Source: Gemmatimonadota bacterium (GTDB lineage: Bacteria > Gemmatimonadota > Gemmatimonadetes > Gemmatimonadales > Gemmatimonadaceae). Taken from it: DNA of 64,000 nt. The notes below the pieces were generated by a model that made no database searches, was not told the DNA's origin, and was given only the letters and a program-made list of their open reading frames with translations. The stretch covers positions 186,001 to 250,000 of the forward strand of contig JAPLKS010000018.1 of NCBI GenBank assembly GCA_026387915.1. Direction: 5' to 3'. A program made the translations under genes and the position numbers. Shown piece by piece: positions 9,126-17,586 of the stretch (position 1 is the stretch's first letter; every line of letters begins with the position of its first letter).

Positions 9126-10382
9126 ATGCCCGTGACGCTCCCGGTAGTTGATGGCGATACCCTCAAAGCGCTCCGCGCCAGTGATGAGGCTGCGCTCGAG
9201 AAACTATTCCGCGCCGACTACCCCGCGCTCGTTCTGGAAGCCACGGAGGCCCTAGGGGATGCTAGCTTCGCGCCTCGCCTCGCCGAGGACGTGATGCTTT
9301 CCGTGTGGGACAAGCGCGCCACGTTCGAAACTACGCAGGCGCTCGACGCCTACATTCACGACGCCGTGCACGCCGCGTCGATTCGCGAAAAGCGCCGCCG
9401 CGGCTCGCTGCACCGGCTCGAAGCACACGAAGACAAGCCGCACGCGGAGCGGAAAGCGCGCGCTGAAGTCAGCGTGGACGATGCCTGGGCGCACGTCGTC
9501 GCCGCTTTGCATCGGCCCGCGGTCAACGCCGCGGAATCCGATCGGCAAAAGGTGGCGCAGGCGCGCCACGGCGCCGCCTCGCACATCGGCGCCGTCGGCA
9601 AACCGCGCTCGCGCAAGGCGGCGTTTGGCGTCGTGTTGGTGTTGGCCGTGCTGGTGGTCATCATCTTCTTGGTGCTCGACAAAGTCGGCGCCGACGCTGC
9701 GGTGAATACGGCCGTCAATGGCTCGGAGGCCGTCACGCTCGCTATTCGCAACGGTCAGCGCGGCAAGACCACGCTCGAAGACGGGTCCACGGTGGCCATC
9801 GGCGCGGAAACCAAGCTCACCACGCCAAAGGACGCGAGCCCGAAATTCCGCGCCGCCAAGGTTGAAGGCACGGCGTCGTTCGCCGTCGTCAAAGCCGAAC
9901 GGCCCTTTGAAGTGCGCGTCGGCAAGATTGCCGTCCGGGTGACCGGCCTCGATCTCAACGATTTCGCCGTGCGTGCCTACAACAATGAACCACTGATCTT
10001 TGTGTCGGTGAAAACCGGCTCCGCGATGGTGAAGTTTGAGAAAGTGGAACGCACCTTGAACGCCGGTGAAGCGATTTCGGTGACCAAGGAAGGCGCGATG
10101 GCCACGCTCAAGCCGGAAGAAGTCGCGGATGCGTTCAGCTGGATTGATGGCAAGATCAGCTTCACCAACCAGCCGGTCAGCCGCATTGTGCCGGAAGTGC
10201 GCCGCTGGTACGACTACGTGATCGACGTCCGCGACAAGGATCTGCTCGACCGCCCCGTGACCGTCTCGGCCGAGCTCACCTCGGTCAAAGACATCATCTC
10301 GGCGCTCGAAAAAGGCGCGAACGCCAAGTTCGGCTACGACGGCCAAACGCCCATTCTGCGCGACGCGGCCAAGAAGAAGTAG
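9126..10382 (+). CDS. Fusion of sigma-70 region 2-like domain with transmembrane FecR/DUF4974-like sensor
   Basis: A 418-residue protein with an unusual order of domains. Residues ~12-92 look like region 2 of an ECF sigma factor: LKALRASDEAALEKLFRADY, then LAEDVMLSVWDKR and LDAYIHDAVHAASIREKRRR, matching the core-binding, -10-recognition and basic helices. No region 4 follows. Residues 166-184 are one hydrophobic helix (AFGVVLVLAVLVVIIFLVL). Residues ~200-310 form a FecR domain (TLEDGSTVAIGAETKL, FEVRVGKIAVRVTG) and ~335-410 a DUF4974/STN-like domain (FTNQPVSRIVPEVRRWYDY). The ATG at 9126 has GGAGG six bases upstream, and a strong intrinsic terminator follows the stop. I infer that an anti-sigma-type membrane sensor has acquired or kept a sigma-like cytoplasmic domain. 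No free sigma factor lies beside it. Confidence 0.8.
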   Translation: MPVTLPVVDGDTLKALRASDEAALEKLFRADYPALVLEATEALGDASFAPRLAEDVMLSVWDKRATFETTQALDAYIHDAVHAASIREKRRRGSLHRLEAHEDKPHAERKARAEVSVDDAWAHVVAALHRPAVNAAESDRQKVAQARHGAASHIGAVGKPRSRKAAFGVVLVLAVLVVIIFLVLDKVGADAAVNTAVNGSEAVTLAIRNGQRGKTTLEDGSTVAIGAETKLTTPKDASPKFRAAKVEGTASFAVVKAERPFEVRVGKIAVRVTGLDLNDFAVRAYNNEPLIFVSVKTGSAMVKFEKVERTLNAGEAISVTKEGAMATLKPEEVADAFSWIDGKISFTNQPVSRIVPEVRRWYDYVIDVRDKDLLDRPVTVSAELTSVKDIISALEKGANAKFGYDGQTPILRDAAKKK

Positions 10383-10401
10383 TCGCACCGCCCCTCCAGA
10401 C

Positions 10402-10441
10402 GATACGCGCCCCGCGAAACTCGCGGGGCGCGTATCTTTTT
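10402..10441 (+). terminator. Intrinsic terminator of the sigma/FecR fusion gene
   Basis: A perfect 16-bp stem (10402-10417 with 10421-10436, starting GATACGCGCCCC) with a 3-nt loop is followed directly by five T residues. It begins 19 nt after the stop of the fusion gene and ends four bases before the putative GTG of the SET gene. Confidence 0.9.
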
Positions 10442-10444
10442 CGG

Positions 10445-10888
10445 GTGCATCCTTTCGAGATCCGCGACTCGCCCATGCAGGGGCTCGGTGCCTTTGCCAC
10501 ACACCCCATTCCCGCTGGGGTGCGCCTTATTGAATACGCCGGCCAGCGGCTGACCCCCGCCGAAGCTGAGGCGCGCTACCCCGACGTGCTTGGGGAACGG
10601 CATCACACGTTCTTGTTTGCGATTGATGACGATGTGGTTATTGACGCGGCCTTCGACGGCAACGATGCGCGCTTCATCAATCATTCCTGCGACCCGAACT
10701 GCGACGCCGTCATCGACGACGGGCGCATTTGGATTGAGACGCTCCGCGACATCGCGCCGGGTGAAGAGCTGGCGTACGACTACGCCTACGTGCTCGACGA
10801 ACGGCATTCGCCGGCCGCCAAACGACGCTTCCCCTGCCACTGTGGTGCCGCGAGTTGTCGCGGCACCATTCTCGCCAAGAAACGCTAG
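10445..10888 (+). CDS. SET-domain protein-lysine N-methyltransferase
   Basis: A 147-residue single-domain SET protein. It shows the N-terminal SET strand FEIRDSPMQGLGAFATHPIP, the core motif RFINHSCDPNC (residues 76-86), GEELAYDYAY (catalytic Tyr region, 107-115) and a post-SET cysteine cluster CHCGAASCRG (C131, C133, C138) that in eukaryotic enzymes binds zinc with the core Cys. Length and motifs fit compact bacterial SET proteins. I infer an S-adenosylmethionine-dependent lysine methyltransferase; the substrate is unknown. The GTG at 10445 keeps the full SET N-terminus but lies only four bases after the terminator hairpin and has no clear ribosome-binding site. An internal ATG at 10475 would cut into the domain. 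It is convergent with the M19 dipeptidase six bases away. Confidence 0.9.
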   Translation: MHPFEIRDSPMQGLGAFATHPIPAGVRLIEYAGQRLTPAEAEARYPDVLGERHHTFLFAIDDDVVIDAAFDGNDARFINHSCDPNCDAVIDDGRIWIETLRDIAPGEELAYDYAYVLDERHSPAAKRRFPCHCGAASCRGTILAKKR

Positions 10889-10894
10889 CGCGCG

Positions 10895-12265
10895 TTACGA
10901 CTTGGTGGACTTCTGGAGCTGCTTGGCCACCGTTTCGACCTCGCGCATCACACGCAGCAGGTTGCCGCCCCACAGCTTGGTGATCTGCGCCTCGGTGTAG
11001 CCGCGCCGCACGAGTTCGAGCGTCACGTTGAATGCTTCACCGGCTTCGTTGTAGCCATCGATGCCGCCGCCGCCGTCAAAGTCTGAGCTGATGCCGACGT
11101 GATCCAGGCCAATCAGTTTCACGGCGTAATCGATATGATCGGCAAGATCCTTCACGTTGGCGCGCGGTGCGGCAGGAAACTTCGCATTCACCTCGGCGAG
11201 GCGCGCCTGGTACTTCACGCGCTGCGCCGAGTCAAGTGAGGCCAGCGCGCCGCCACGGCCGCCGCGTCCACCGCCCGGCGCACCACCAGCGGCCGGAGCA
11301 GCGGCCGGAGCAGCGGCCCCCGCGGGAGCCGCTGCTCCACGCCCACCGCGCGCTCCAGCGGCGGGGAGATTGAACTCCTTGCGGAGTTCTTCCATCGCAG
11401 CGGTGCGCTCCGGCGAATCGGGCACGGCTTTCTTGAGATAGCCCGTGAACGCCACAATCTGCACCACGCCGCCGTTCTTCTTGAGCGCAAGCAGTTGTTC
11501 GTCGTCGAGGTTTCGGCTGTGATCGCACAACGCGCGCACCGCCGAATGACTGGCAATCACCGGCGCCTTGCTCATCGCCATCACCTGCAAGTTCGACGCC
11601 TTCGAGGGATGCGACACATCCATCATGATGCCGAGCCGGTTGGCTTCAGCAACCACCTGCTTGCCCAGCGGGGAGAGTCCGTTCCACTTCCACACACCGT
11701 CGGCTTCTCCCGTGTTGCTGTCGGAGAGCTGACTATGACCGTTGTGCGAGAGCGAGAGGTACCGTGCGCCAAGGTCGTAGAACTTTCGGACGTTGGTGAT
11801 GTCTTCGCCAATCGCGTACCCGCCCTCGACCCCCATGAGTGCGACGAGTTTGTGCTCTCCACGAATGCGGCGCACATCGTCAGCGGTGAGCGCGAGTTGA
11901 ATGCGTGCCGGCGCGAGCTGTTCGGTGAGGCGGTGGATGGCCTCGAACTTCTCCATCACAGTTGTCATCGCCTGCGCGTAGCCAGCCGTAGAAAAGTCAT
12001 CGCGCTGCCCCGTATAGATGCTAAAGAAGACGGTGTTGAGGCCGCCCTTTTCCATCTTGGCGAGGTCCACCTGCGAGGTGCCACCCGTGACATACGTGGG
12101 CGATGCCACGGTCATCGCGGCAGGAGAAAAATCCACGTGCGTGTCGATGGCAATGACTTTGTCGTGGATGGCGCGCGCCTTGGCAACGAGCGCGGCATCG
12201 GGCTGCTGCGCTACGAGTGGAAGGGCGGCGAAGAGGGCAACGAGCGCGCGGCGGAGAACGATCAC
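10895..12265 (-). CDS. Secreted membrane-dipeptidase-type (M19) metallopeptidase
   Basis: A 456-residue renal-dipeptidase-like enzyme that hydrolyses dipeptides with a binuclear metal centre. The N-terminus (VIVLRRALVALFAALPLVAQ) is a signal peptide. Metal ligands are visible: the HxD of IDTHVDF, the Glu in LMGVEGGYAIG, SHNGHSQL, the His of VIASHSAVRALCDHSRNL, and GISSDFDGGG near the C-terminus. A low-complexity Gly/Arg/Ala/Pro segment (plus strand ~11240-11365) interrupts the barrel region and is not part of the canonical family. The frame is open to 12964, but the upstream part overlaps the M20 gene. A GTG at 12265 with GAGG six bases upstream gives the signal peptide. It is divergent from the M20 hydrolase. 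Confidence 0.88.
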   Translation of the reverse strand: MIVLRRALVALFAALPLVAQQPDAALVAKARAIHDKVIAIDTHVDFSPAAMTVASPTYVTGGTSQVDLAKMEKGGLNTVFFSIYTGQRDDFSTAGYAQAMTTVMEKFEAIHRLTEQLAPARIQLALTADDVRRIRGEHKLVALMGVEGGYAIGEDITNVRKFYDLGARYLSLSHNGHSQLSDSNTGEADGVWKWNGLSPLGKQVVAEANRLGIMMDVSHPSKASNLQVMAMSKAPVIASHSAVRALCDHSRNLDDEQLLALKKNGGVVQIVAFTGYLKKAVPDSPERTAAMEELRKEFNLPAAGARGGRGAAAPAGAAAPAAAPAAGGAPGGGRGGRGGALASLDSAQRVKYQARLAEVNAKFPAAPRANVKDLADHIDYAVKLIGLDHVGISSDFDGGGGIDGYNEAGEAFNVTLELVRRGYTEAQITKLWGGNLLRVMREVETVAKQLQKSTKS

Positions 12266-12385
12266 GGGAATCCTCAGATGGGAGGGGATTCCCCAACTTA
12301 CGACGAACGGAGGTCCGGCGCACTTCCTTGTGCCGCGCCCGTTGGCACGCGAGATTCCGCGCACACTCTTTACTGGTCCTTGCCC

Positions 12386-13810
12386 ATGATTCGTCGCCTC
12401 GTGCTCTCCCTCACCGCGCTCCTCCTGGTCCTCGGTGCCGTACGCCCCGCCACGCTCTGGGCGCAGGCCGGCAAGCCGCGCGTGCTCACCCACTGGGATA
12501 CGGTCGCCCGCGATTTGTTTCGTGAGATGATCGAGATCAACACGCAGGAGAGCAACGGCTCCACGCTTGCCGCCGCTGAGGCGATGGCCAAGCACCTCAA
12601 AGCCGCCGGCTTCCCAGACTCCGACGTCACCGTCCTCTCCAACGCGCCGCGCAAAGGCAACCTCATTGCGCGCCTCCGCGGCAAGAAACTCGGCAAAAAG
12701 CCCGTGTTGTTGCTCTCGCACATTGACGTTGTAGAAGCCAAGCCTGAAGACTGGACGTTGCCGCCCTACACGTTCATTGAGAAGGACACCACCTTCTACG
12801 GCCGCGGCGTCAGCGACGACAAAGATGATGGTGCGATCCATCTCGCCCTTATCATGCGCTTCAAGGCCGAGAAGTTTGTGCCGGACCGCGACATCATCGT
12901 GGCCCTCACCACCGACGAAGAAGGCGGCCCTGCCAATGGGGTGGATTGGCTCATCAAGAATCACCGCAACCTGATTGACGCCGAGTTCGCCTTCAACGAA
13001 GGCGGCGGTGGACGTGTCAAGAACGGCAAGAAACTGTCACACGACATTCAGGCGAGCGAAAAAAAGGTGCAGAACTTTCAGCTCGAAGCCACCAACCCTG
13101 GCGGCCACTCGTCGCGCCCGGTCAAGGACAACGCCATTTACGAACTGGCGGCTGCGCTCACGGCTATTGGCAAGTACGACTTCCCGGTGCATCTGAACGA
13201 CATTACCCGCACCTACTTCGAGCGTTCGGCCGCGATCACCGAAGGGCCAATCGGACCGGCCATGAAGGCGCTCGTCGCGAACCCCAAGGACGCGGCCGCC
13301 GCCGCGCTCATCTCCTCGGATCCGAGCTACAACTCGCAGCTCCGCACGAGCTGCGTGGCCACGATGCTCGACGGTGGGCACGCGCTCAACGCGCTACCGC
13401 AGCGCGCGCGCGGTTTTGTAAACTGCCGCATTCTGCCCGACGAAAATCCCGATTCCATTCAGGCCCAGCTACAGCGCCTCGCGGGCGACAAAGTGAAAGT
13501 CACCAAGACGCGTGGCGTCGCTGAGAACAGTCCTCCGTCGATCGCCGCGGGGCAGGTGATGGCGGAGATTGAACGCGCCACCAAGGATATGTGGCCGGGC
13601 GTCGCGGTTATTCCCACGATGAGCACCGGCGCCACCGATGGTCGCTTCCTGCGCTCCTCGGGCATTCCTACCTATGGTGTGAGCGGCCAGTTCTACGGCG
13701 ACTCCAACGCCCACGGCATGAACGAACACATTCCGCAGCGCGGCTTCTACGAAGCGGGCGAGTTTATGTATCGCCTCATGAAAAGCCTCACGGGGTCGCC
13801 GATCAGCTGA
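12386..13810 (+). CDS. Secreted M20-family metallopeptidase/amidohydrolase
   Basis: A 474-residue exported protein with an N-terminal signal (MIRRLVLSLTALLLVLGAV to WAQA). M20 motifs are in order: LLLSHIDVVEAKPEDW (first metal His and Asp), GRGVSDDKDDGAIHLAL (bridging Asp), ALTTDEEGGPANG (catalytic Glu and metal Glu), NEGGGGRVKNG, the lid/dimerisation motif GGHSSRP, STGATDGRFLRSSGIP and the final His in HGMNEHIP. It probably acts on dipeptides or N-acylated amino acids in the periplasm; the exact substrate is not deducible. The ATG at 12386 starts the signal peptide although the frame is open back to 11495. It is divergent from the M19 dipeptidase across ~120 nt, and a bidirectional terminator lies downstream. 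The pair suggests a peptide-scavenging function. Confidence 0.9.
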   Translation: MIRRLVLSLTALLLVLGAVRPATLWAQAGKPRVLTHWDTVARDLFREMIEINTQESNGSTLAAAEAMAKHLKAAGFPDSDVTVLSNAPRKGNLIARLRGKKLGKKPVLLLSHIDVVEAKPEDWTLPPYTFIEKDTTFYGRGVSDDKDDGAIHLALIMRFKAEKFVPDRDIIVALTTDEEGGPANGVDWLIKNHRNLIDAEFAFNEGGGGRVKNGKKLSHDIQASEKKVQNFQLEATNPGGHSSRPVKDNAIYELAAALTAIGKYDFPVHLNDITRTYFERSAAITEGPIGPAMKALVANPKDAAAAALISSDPSYNSQLRTSCVATMLDGGHALNALPQRARGFVNCRILPDENPDSIQAQLQRLAGDKVKVTKTRGVAENSPPSIAAGQVMAEIERATKDMWPGVAVIPTMSTGATDGRFLRSSGIPTYGVSGQFYGDSNAHGMNEHIPQRGFYEAGEFMYRLMKSLTGSPIS

Positions 13811-13858
13811 TCGACCACCCCGTGAGACGGTGCGCCGAACGCACCGAAGACCGTACCG

Positions 13859-13890
13859 CGCGCCGCATCGTGATCCTACGATGCGGCGCG
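13859..13890. terminator. Bidirectional hairpin between convergent M20 and FKBP genes
   Basis: A perfect 13-bp stem (13859-13871 with 13878-13890, CGCGCCGCATCGT) with a 6-nt loop lies in the 87-nt gap between two convergent stops. There is no long T-run on either side, so efficiency is uncertain, but position and strength suggest a terminator shared by both genes. Confidence 0.65.
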
Positions 13891-13897
13891 TGTGCTA

Positions 13898-14353
13898 TTA
13901 CGGAACGCTGATGATTTCGACGTTGAATACGAGAATCGCGTTGCCGGGAATCGGGCCGGAGCCCGACGCGCCATAGCCAAGCGATGGCGGAATGACCAAC
14001 TGGCGCTTGCCGCCAACGAGCATGCCGCCCAATCCCTGATCCCATCCCTGAATGACCTGGCCGACGCCGTACACAAACGGAATCGTACCACTGTCGAACT
14101 GCGTACCATTCGCGAGCCAGCCGGTGTACTTCACCGTCACTTGCTTGCCAGTGGCCACCGGCGCACCAGTGCCGGTCGAGATGTCGCGATAATAGAGCCC
14201 AGTCGGCGTCTTGATGGACGCCGCTAGATTCACGCCGAGCGACGACGCGAACGTCGCCGTGGTGATGTCGGGGGCCGTCGTGGGCGCTGTGTCGCCGCTA
14301 GTGGTGCAGGCGGCGACCGAGAAGGCGAGCAGGGAAGTCAGCAAAGTGCGCAT
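13898..14353 (-). CDS. FKBP-type peptidyl-prolyl cis-trans isomerase, lipoprotein
   Basis: A 151-residue lipoprotein. Residues 1-16 (MRTLLTSLLAFSVAAC) are a lipobox signal, so the mature protein begins with a lipidated Cys and is probably membrane-anchored outside the cytoplasm. A Thr/Ala-rich linker precedes an FKBP domain with VTVKYTGWLANGTQFDSG, PFVYGVGQVIQGWDQGLGGM and the C-terminal LVIPPSLGYGASGSG then ILVFNVEIISV. The active-site aromatic and Asp residues (Y/F, D, VI-W) are present. It is expected to speed proline isomerisation in exported proteins. It lies 43 nt downstream (in transcription terms upstream) of nothing obvious: the Asp-box gene ends at 14397, so both may share a transcript. 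Confidence 0.92.
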   Translation of the reverse strand: MRTLLTSLLAFSVAACTTSGDTAPTTAPDITTATFASSLGVNLAASIKTPTGLYYRDISTGTGAPVATGKQVTVKYTGWLANGTQFDSGTIPFVYGVGQVIQGWDQGLGGMLVGGKRQLVIPPSLGYGASGSGPIPGNAILVFNVEIISVP

Positions 14354-14396
14354 CGATAAGAAGGGAGAAAGAGGAAAGGACGCTACAGCAATCTAC

Positions 14397-17300
14397 TCAC
14401 ATCCGGGGTCCGAGGAGCGCATTGATCTGCTGCACGAGCGCATCGAGCTGTTTGCGCAGCACGCCAAGGCGTTCCACGGCATCCTTCGGCACCTTCTGAT
14501 CGGCGCCGTTGGTCATCGAATACAAATAGGTGATATGCGTTGCCAGCTCCGGCTGACTGTACCGAATGGGCGGCGTAATGAGCTGCGACGCGAGGGCATT
14601 CACCTTCTGCAGCATCGGCGCGTCGGTGCGGAACTGCGTCTGCCCCGCGCGAATGCGCGAGACGGCACGATTGGCGTCGCTCACCAGGTCGCGCAGCTTC
14701 ATGTTGTGCGCGAACTGCGCCTGCAAGTCGGCGGTCGTAATGCCGTCGGCCGTCACGCGCGGGTCTTCAATCAGCGTGAACTTCTTCGTGTCGCTCCACG
14801 CACCGACCGTGAGGCGCACGGCGTAGGCACCGGGCACTGCCATCGGACCGTTGCCGCCTTCGGGTACACGCTCGCTCTGCCATGGGCCGGGATAGCGCAG
14901 ATCCCACGTCAAGCGATGCATCCCCGCGCTCTTATCAAGGCGCACCGGGCCGCTCGGCCGGCGCGGGCCGGCTTCTTCGTCATCCCCACCAGCGTCGGCC
15001 GCCGCCGTTGCCGCACCAGCGCCAGCGCTGCTCAGCGTGCGCACCACTGTGCCTGCCGCATCAAGAATTTCAATCTTGATATCGGTGTCCGCTGCCTTGG
15101 CGAGGTAGTAGTCAATCTGTGCGCCGGCCGTGGGATACTGCGCCCCAACGCCACGGCCCATGCCGCCGCTCGCACGAATCTTCATACGCGTTGCCGTGCG
15201 CGGCGCATAGAGCACCGCCTCAGCACTCGCCATCTTCTCCGCCATCTGATGTAGCGGCGTGAGATTGTCGAGCACCCAGAACGCGCGCCCCTGCGTGGAG
15301 AGCACGAGATCCTTGGCGTGCACCACAATGTCCGTCACCGGCGTGGCTGGCAGATTGAGCTGCAACTTCTGCCAGTGCGCGCCGTCGTCAAAGCTCACGT
15401 GCATACCGAACTCGGTGCCCGCGTATAGCAGCTTCGCGCGGTCCGGGTCTTCACGCACCACACGCGTCGGCTCATCTGCGGCAATGCCATTGGTGCCGTC
15501 GGTAAGGCGCGTCCAGCTCTTGCCAAAGTCGTCGGTGCGATAGATATACGGCGCAAAATCGCCGAGCAGGAATCGATAGATGGCCACGTACGCCGTGCCC
15601 GCGCGGTGTGGACTCGGGTCAATGTTCTGTACGCGGCCGCCGGCAGCGAGCCCCTTGGGCGTGACGTTCGTCCACGTCTTGCCGTCGTCGCGCGTCACAT
15701 ACACCAACCCATCGTTCGAGCCGGTCCAGATGACGCCCTTCTGCACGGGCGACTCACGAATCGCATACAACGTGCTGTACACTTCTTCGCCCGTGGCGTC
15801 GCGCGTAATCGGAATGCCACTCGGTTCCTGCGGCTCGCCCTTGGGGAACGCCGTAAGATCAGGAGAGACTTTTTCCCACGTGACGCCTTCGTCACGCGTG
15901 CGATGCAGATACTGCGATCCGTAGTACAGCACTTTGGGATCGTGCGGCGACAGCGACATCGGGCTCACACGCTGAAAACGGTAGATGAGCGTTGCGCCGC
16001 CATTGCCGTACAGCGACTCGCCGCCCACCCACGACTGCTGCTCGTCGCCGCTCGTCAAGTTCATGCGCGAGAACTGACCTTTGCATGATCCGTACACGAT
16101 GTTCGGATTCTTGCTGTTCGGAAGAATCGGTCCCGTCTCGCAGCCTGGGCCAGTGCGCCACTCTTCCGCCTGTCCAGTGCCGAGCGGCAAGCTCGGCACG
16201 ATGAGCGTGGTGTTGTCCTGCTGCGCGCCGTACACGCGGTACGGGAATTGATTGTCCGTGGCCACCTGATAGATCTCGGCGGTGGGCTGATTGTACTGCG
16301 AGCTCCACGTCGCGCCGCCGTCGAGCGTCACATTGGCGCCGCCATCATTCGACTGGATCATCACCCGCGAGTCGTTGGGGTTGATCCAGAGATCGTGGTT
16401 GTCGCCGTGCGGTACGCGCTCGCTGCGGAAAGTCTTGCCACCGTCGGTGCTCTTGAACCAGCCTTCGTTGCCGACGTACACGACGTCGGGGTTCTTGGGA
16501 TCCACCTGCAGCGTCGTGTAATAGAAGGGGCGCGTCCACAGATTCTGCGCGCCATTCACGAGCGTCCACGTCGCGCCCGCGTCGTCGGAGCGGTAGAGTC
16601 CGCCAGCCGGCTTGGCTTCGATAAGCGCATAGATGCGGTTCGGCGCAGCTGCGGAGATTGCAACATTGCTGCGGCCAAACAATTCCGACGGCAACCCGCC
16701 GCCGAGTTTGGTCCAATGTTCACCGGCGTCGGTGCTCTTGTAGATGCCGCCTTCGCGTGCGCCGCTGATGATTGTCCACGGACGCCGCATGCCATGCCAC
16801 ATCGAGGCAAAGAGCACGTTGGGATTGCCAGGCTGCATTTCGAGATCGGCGGCGCCAGTGCTGTCCGTCACGAACAAGACGTTGCGCCAGTTCTTGCCGC
16901 CGTCGGTGCTCTTGTAGATGCCGCGCTCGCGCGTGGGCACGAACGGGCTGCCGAGCGCCGCCGCGAACACCATGTCTGGGTTCTGGGGATGCACGCGCAC
17001 GGTGGCAATCTGCCCCACATCGCGGAGTCCGCTGAAGCTCCACGTCTTGCCGGCATCAAGGGACTTGTACATCCCGCGGCCAATCGAGACGTTGCTGCGA
17101 ATCTTGCTTGAGCCCGTGCCCGCGTAAATCACATTCGGATCGGTAGCGGTCACTTCGAGCGCGCCCATAGAGCCCACGGGGAGCTGACCGTCGGAGATGT
17201 TCTGCCAGTTCGTGCCAGCGTCGGTGGTTTTCCAAATGCCACCTCCGGTGCTCCCCATATAGAACGTGCGCGGCTGGCTCGGCACGCCGGTGATGGCCGT

Positions 17301-17498
17301 CACGCGTCCACCGCGCGCGGGGCCGATCATGCGGTAGCGCAGGCCCGAGAAGAGCAGCGGGTTCGCGCTGGCCAGCGTGGCCGGTGCAGCCGCAGCGACT
17401 GGTGCCGCCGCTTTGGCGGTGCGTGGAGCCTGGGCGCAAAGCGGCAGGGCGAAAGCGATCGTCAGCGCCAGCGGCGCGACGCGCGAATGCAGCGACAT
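14397..17498 (-). CDS. Large secreted Asp-box (VPS10/sortilin-like) beta-propeller protein, second copy
   Basis: A 1033-residue exported protein. The signal peptide is MSLHSRVAPLALTIAFALPL followed by CAQA. At least ten Asp boxes are visible: TTDAGTNW, SLDAGKTW, STDGGKNW, STDAGEHW, SDDAGATW, STDGGKTF, TLDGGATW, TRDEGVTW, TRDDGKTW, TDDFGKSW and SFDDGAHW. The C-terminal ~300 residues are beta-rich with an Ala/Asp/Glu/Arg-rich stretch. Its architecture matches the protein at 584-3835 (same RYRMIGPARGGRVTAITGVP opening type), so the two are paralogues. AGGAG lies upstream of the ATG at 17498. The function is unknown. Expansion of such proteins is a feature I associate with Gemmatimonadota and some Acidobacteriota. 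It could bind peptides or polysaccharides. Confidence 0.87.
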   Translation of the reverse strand: MSLHSRVAPLALTIAFALPLCAQAPRTAKAAAPVAAAAPATLASANPLLFSGLRYRMIGPARGGRVTAITGVPSQPRTFYMGSTGGGIWKTTDAGTNWQNISDGQLPVGSMGALEVTATDPNVIYAGTGSSKIRSNVSIGRGMYKSLDAGKTWSFSGLRDVGQIATVRVHPQNPDMVFAAALGSPFVPTRERGIYKSTDGGKNWRNVLFVTDSTGAADLEMQPGNPNVLFASMWHGMRRPWTIISGAREGGIYKSTDAGEHWTKLGGGLPSELFGRSNVAISAAAPNRIYALIEAKPAGGLYRSDDAGATWTLVNGAQNLWTRPFYYTTLQVDPKNPDVVYVGNEGWFKSTDGGKTFRSERVPHGDNHDLWINPNDSRVMIQSNDGGANVTLDGGATWSSQYNQPTAEIYQVATDNQFPYRVYGAQQDNTTLIVPSLPLGTGQAEEWRTGPGCETGPILPNSKNPNIVYGSCKGQFSRMNLTSGDEQQSWVGGESLYGNGGATLIYRFQRVSPMSLSPHDPKVLYYGSQYLHRTRDEGVTWEKVSPDLTAFPKGEPQEPSGIPITRDATGEEVYSTLYAIRESPVQKGVIWTGSNDGLVYVTRDDGKTWTNVTPKGLAAGGRVQNIDPSPHRAGTAYVAIYRFLLGDFAPYIYRTDDFGKSWTRLTDGTNGIAADEPTRVVREDPDRAKLLYAGTEFGMHVSFDDGAHWQKLQLNLPATPVTDIVVHAKDLVLSTQGRAFWVLDNLTPLHQMAEKMASAEAVLYAPRTATRMKIRASGGMGRGVGAQYPTAGAQIDYYLAKAADTDIKIEILDAAGTVVRTLSSAGAGAATAAADAGGDDEEAGPRRPSGPVRLDKSAGMHRLTWDLRYPGPWQSERVPEGGNGPMAVPGAYAVRLTVGAWSDTKKFTLIEDPRVTADGITTADLQAQFAHNMKLRDLVSDANRAVSRIRAGQTQFRTDAPMLQKVNALASQLITPPIRYSQPELATHITYLYSMTNGADQKVPKDAVERLGVLRKQLDALVQQINALLGPRM

Positions 17499-17586
17499 AA
17501 GTGCTCCTGAAAGTGCACGCGGTGGGAGAGCGTTTCTACCTAGAAAATACGCGAAGCGGGGGTGGTGTGCTGGCTTCGAGCCCGGA

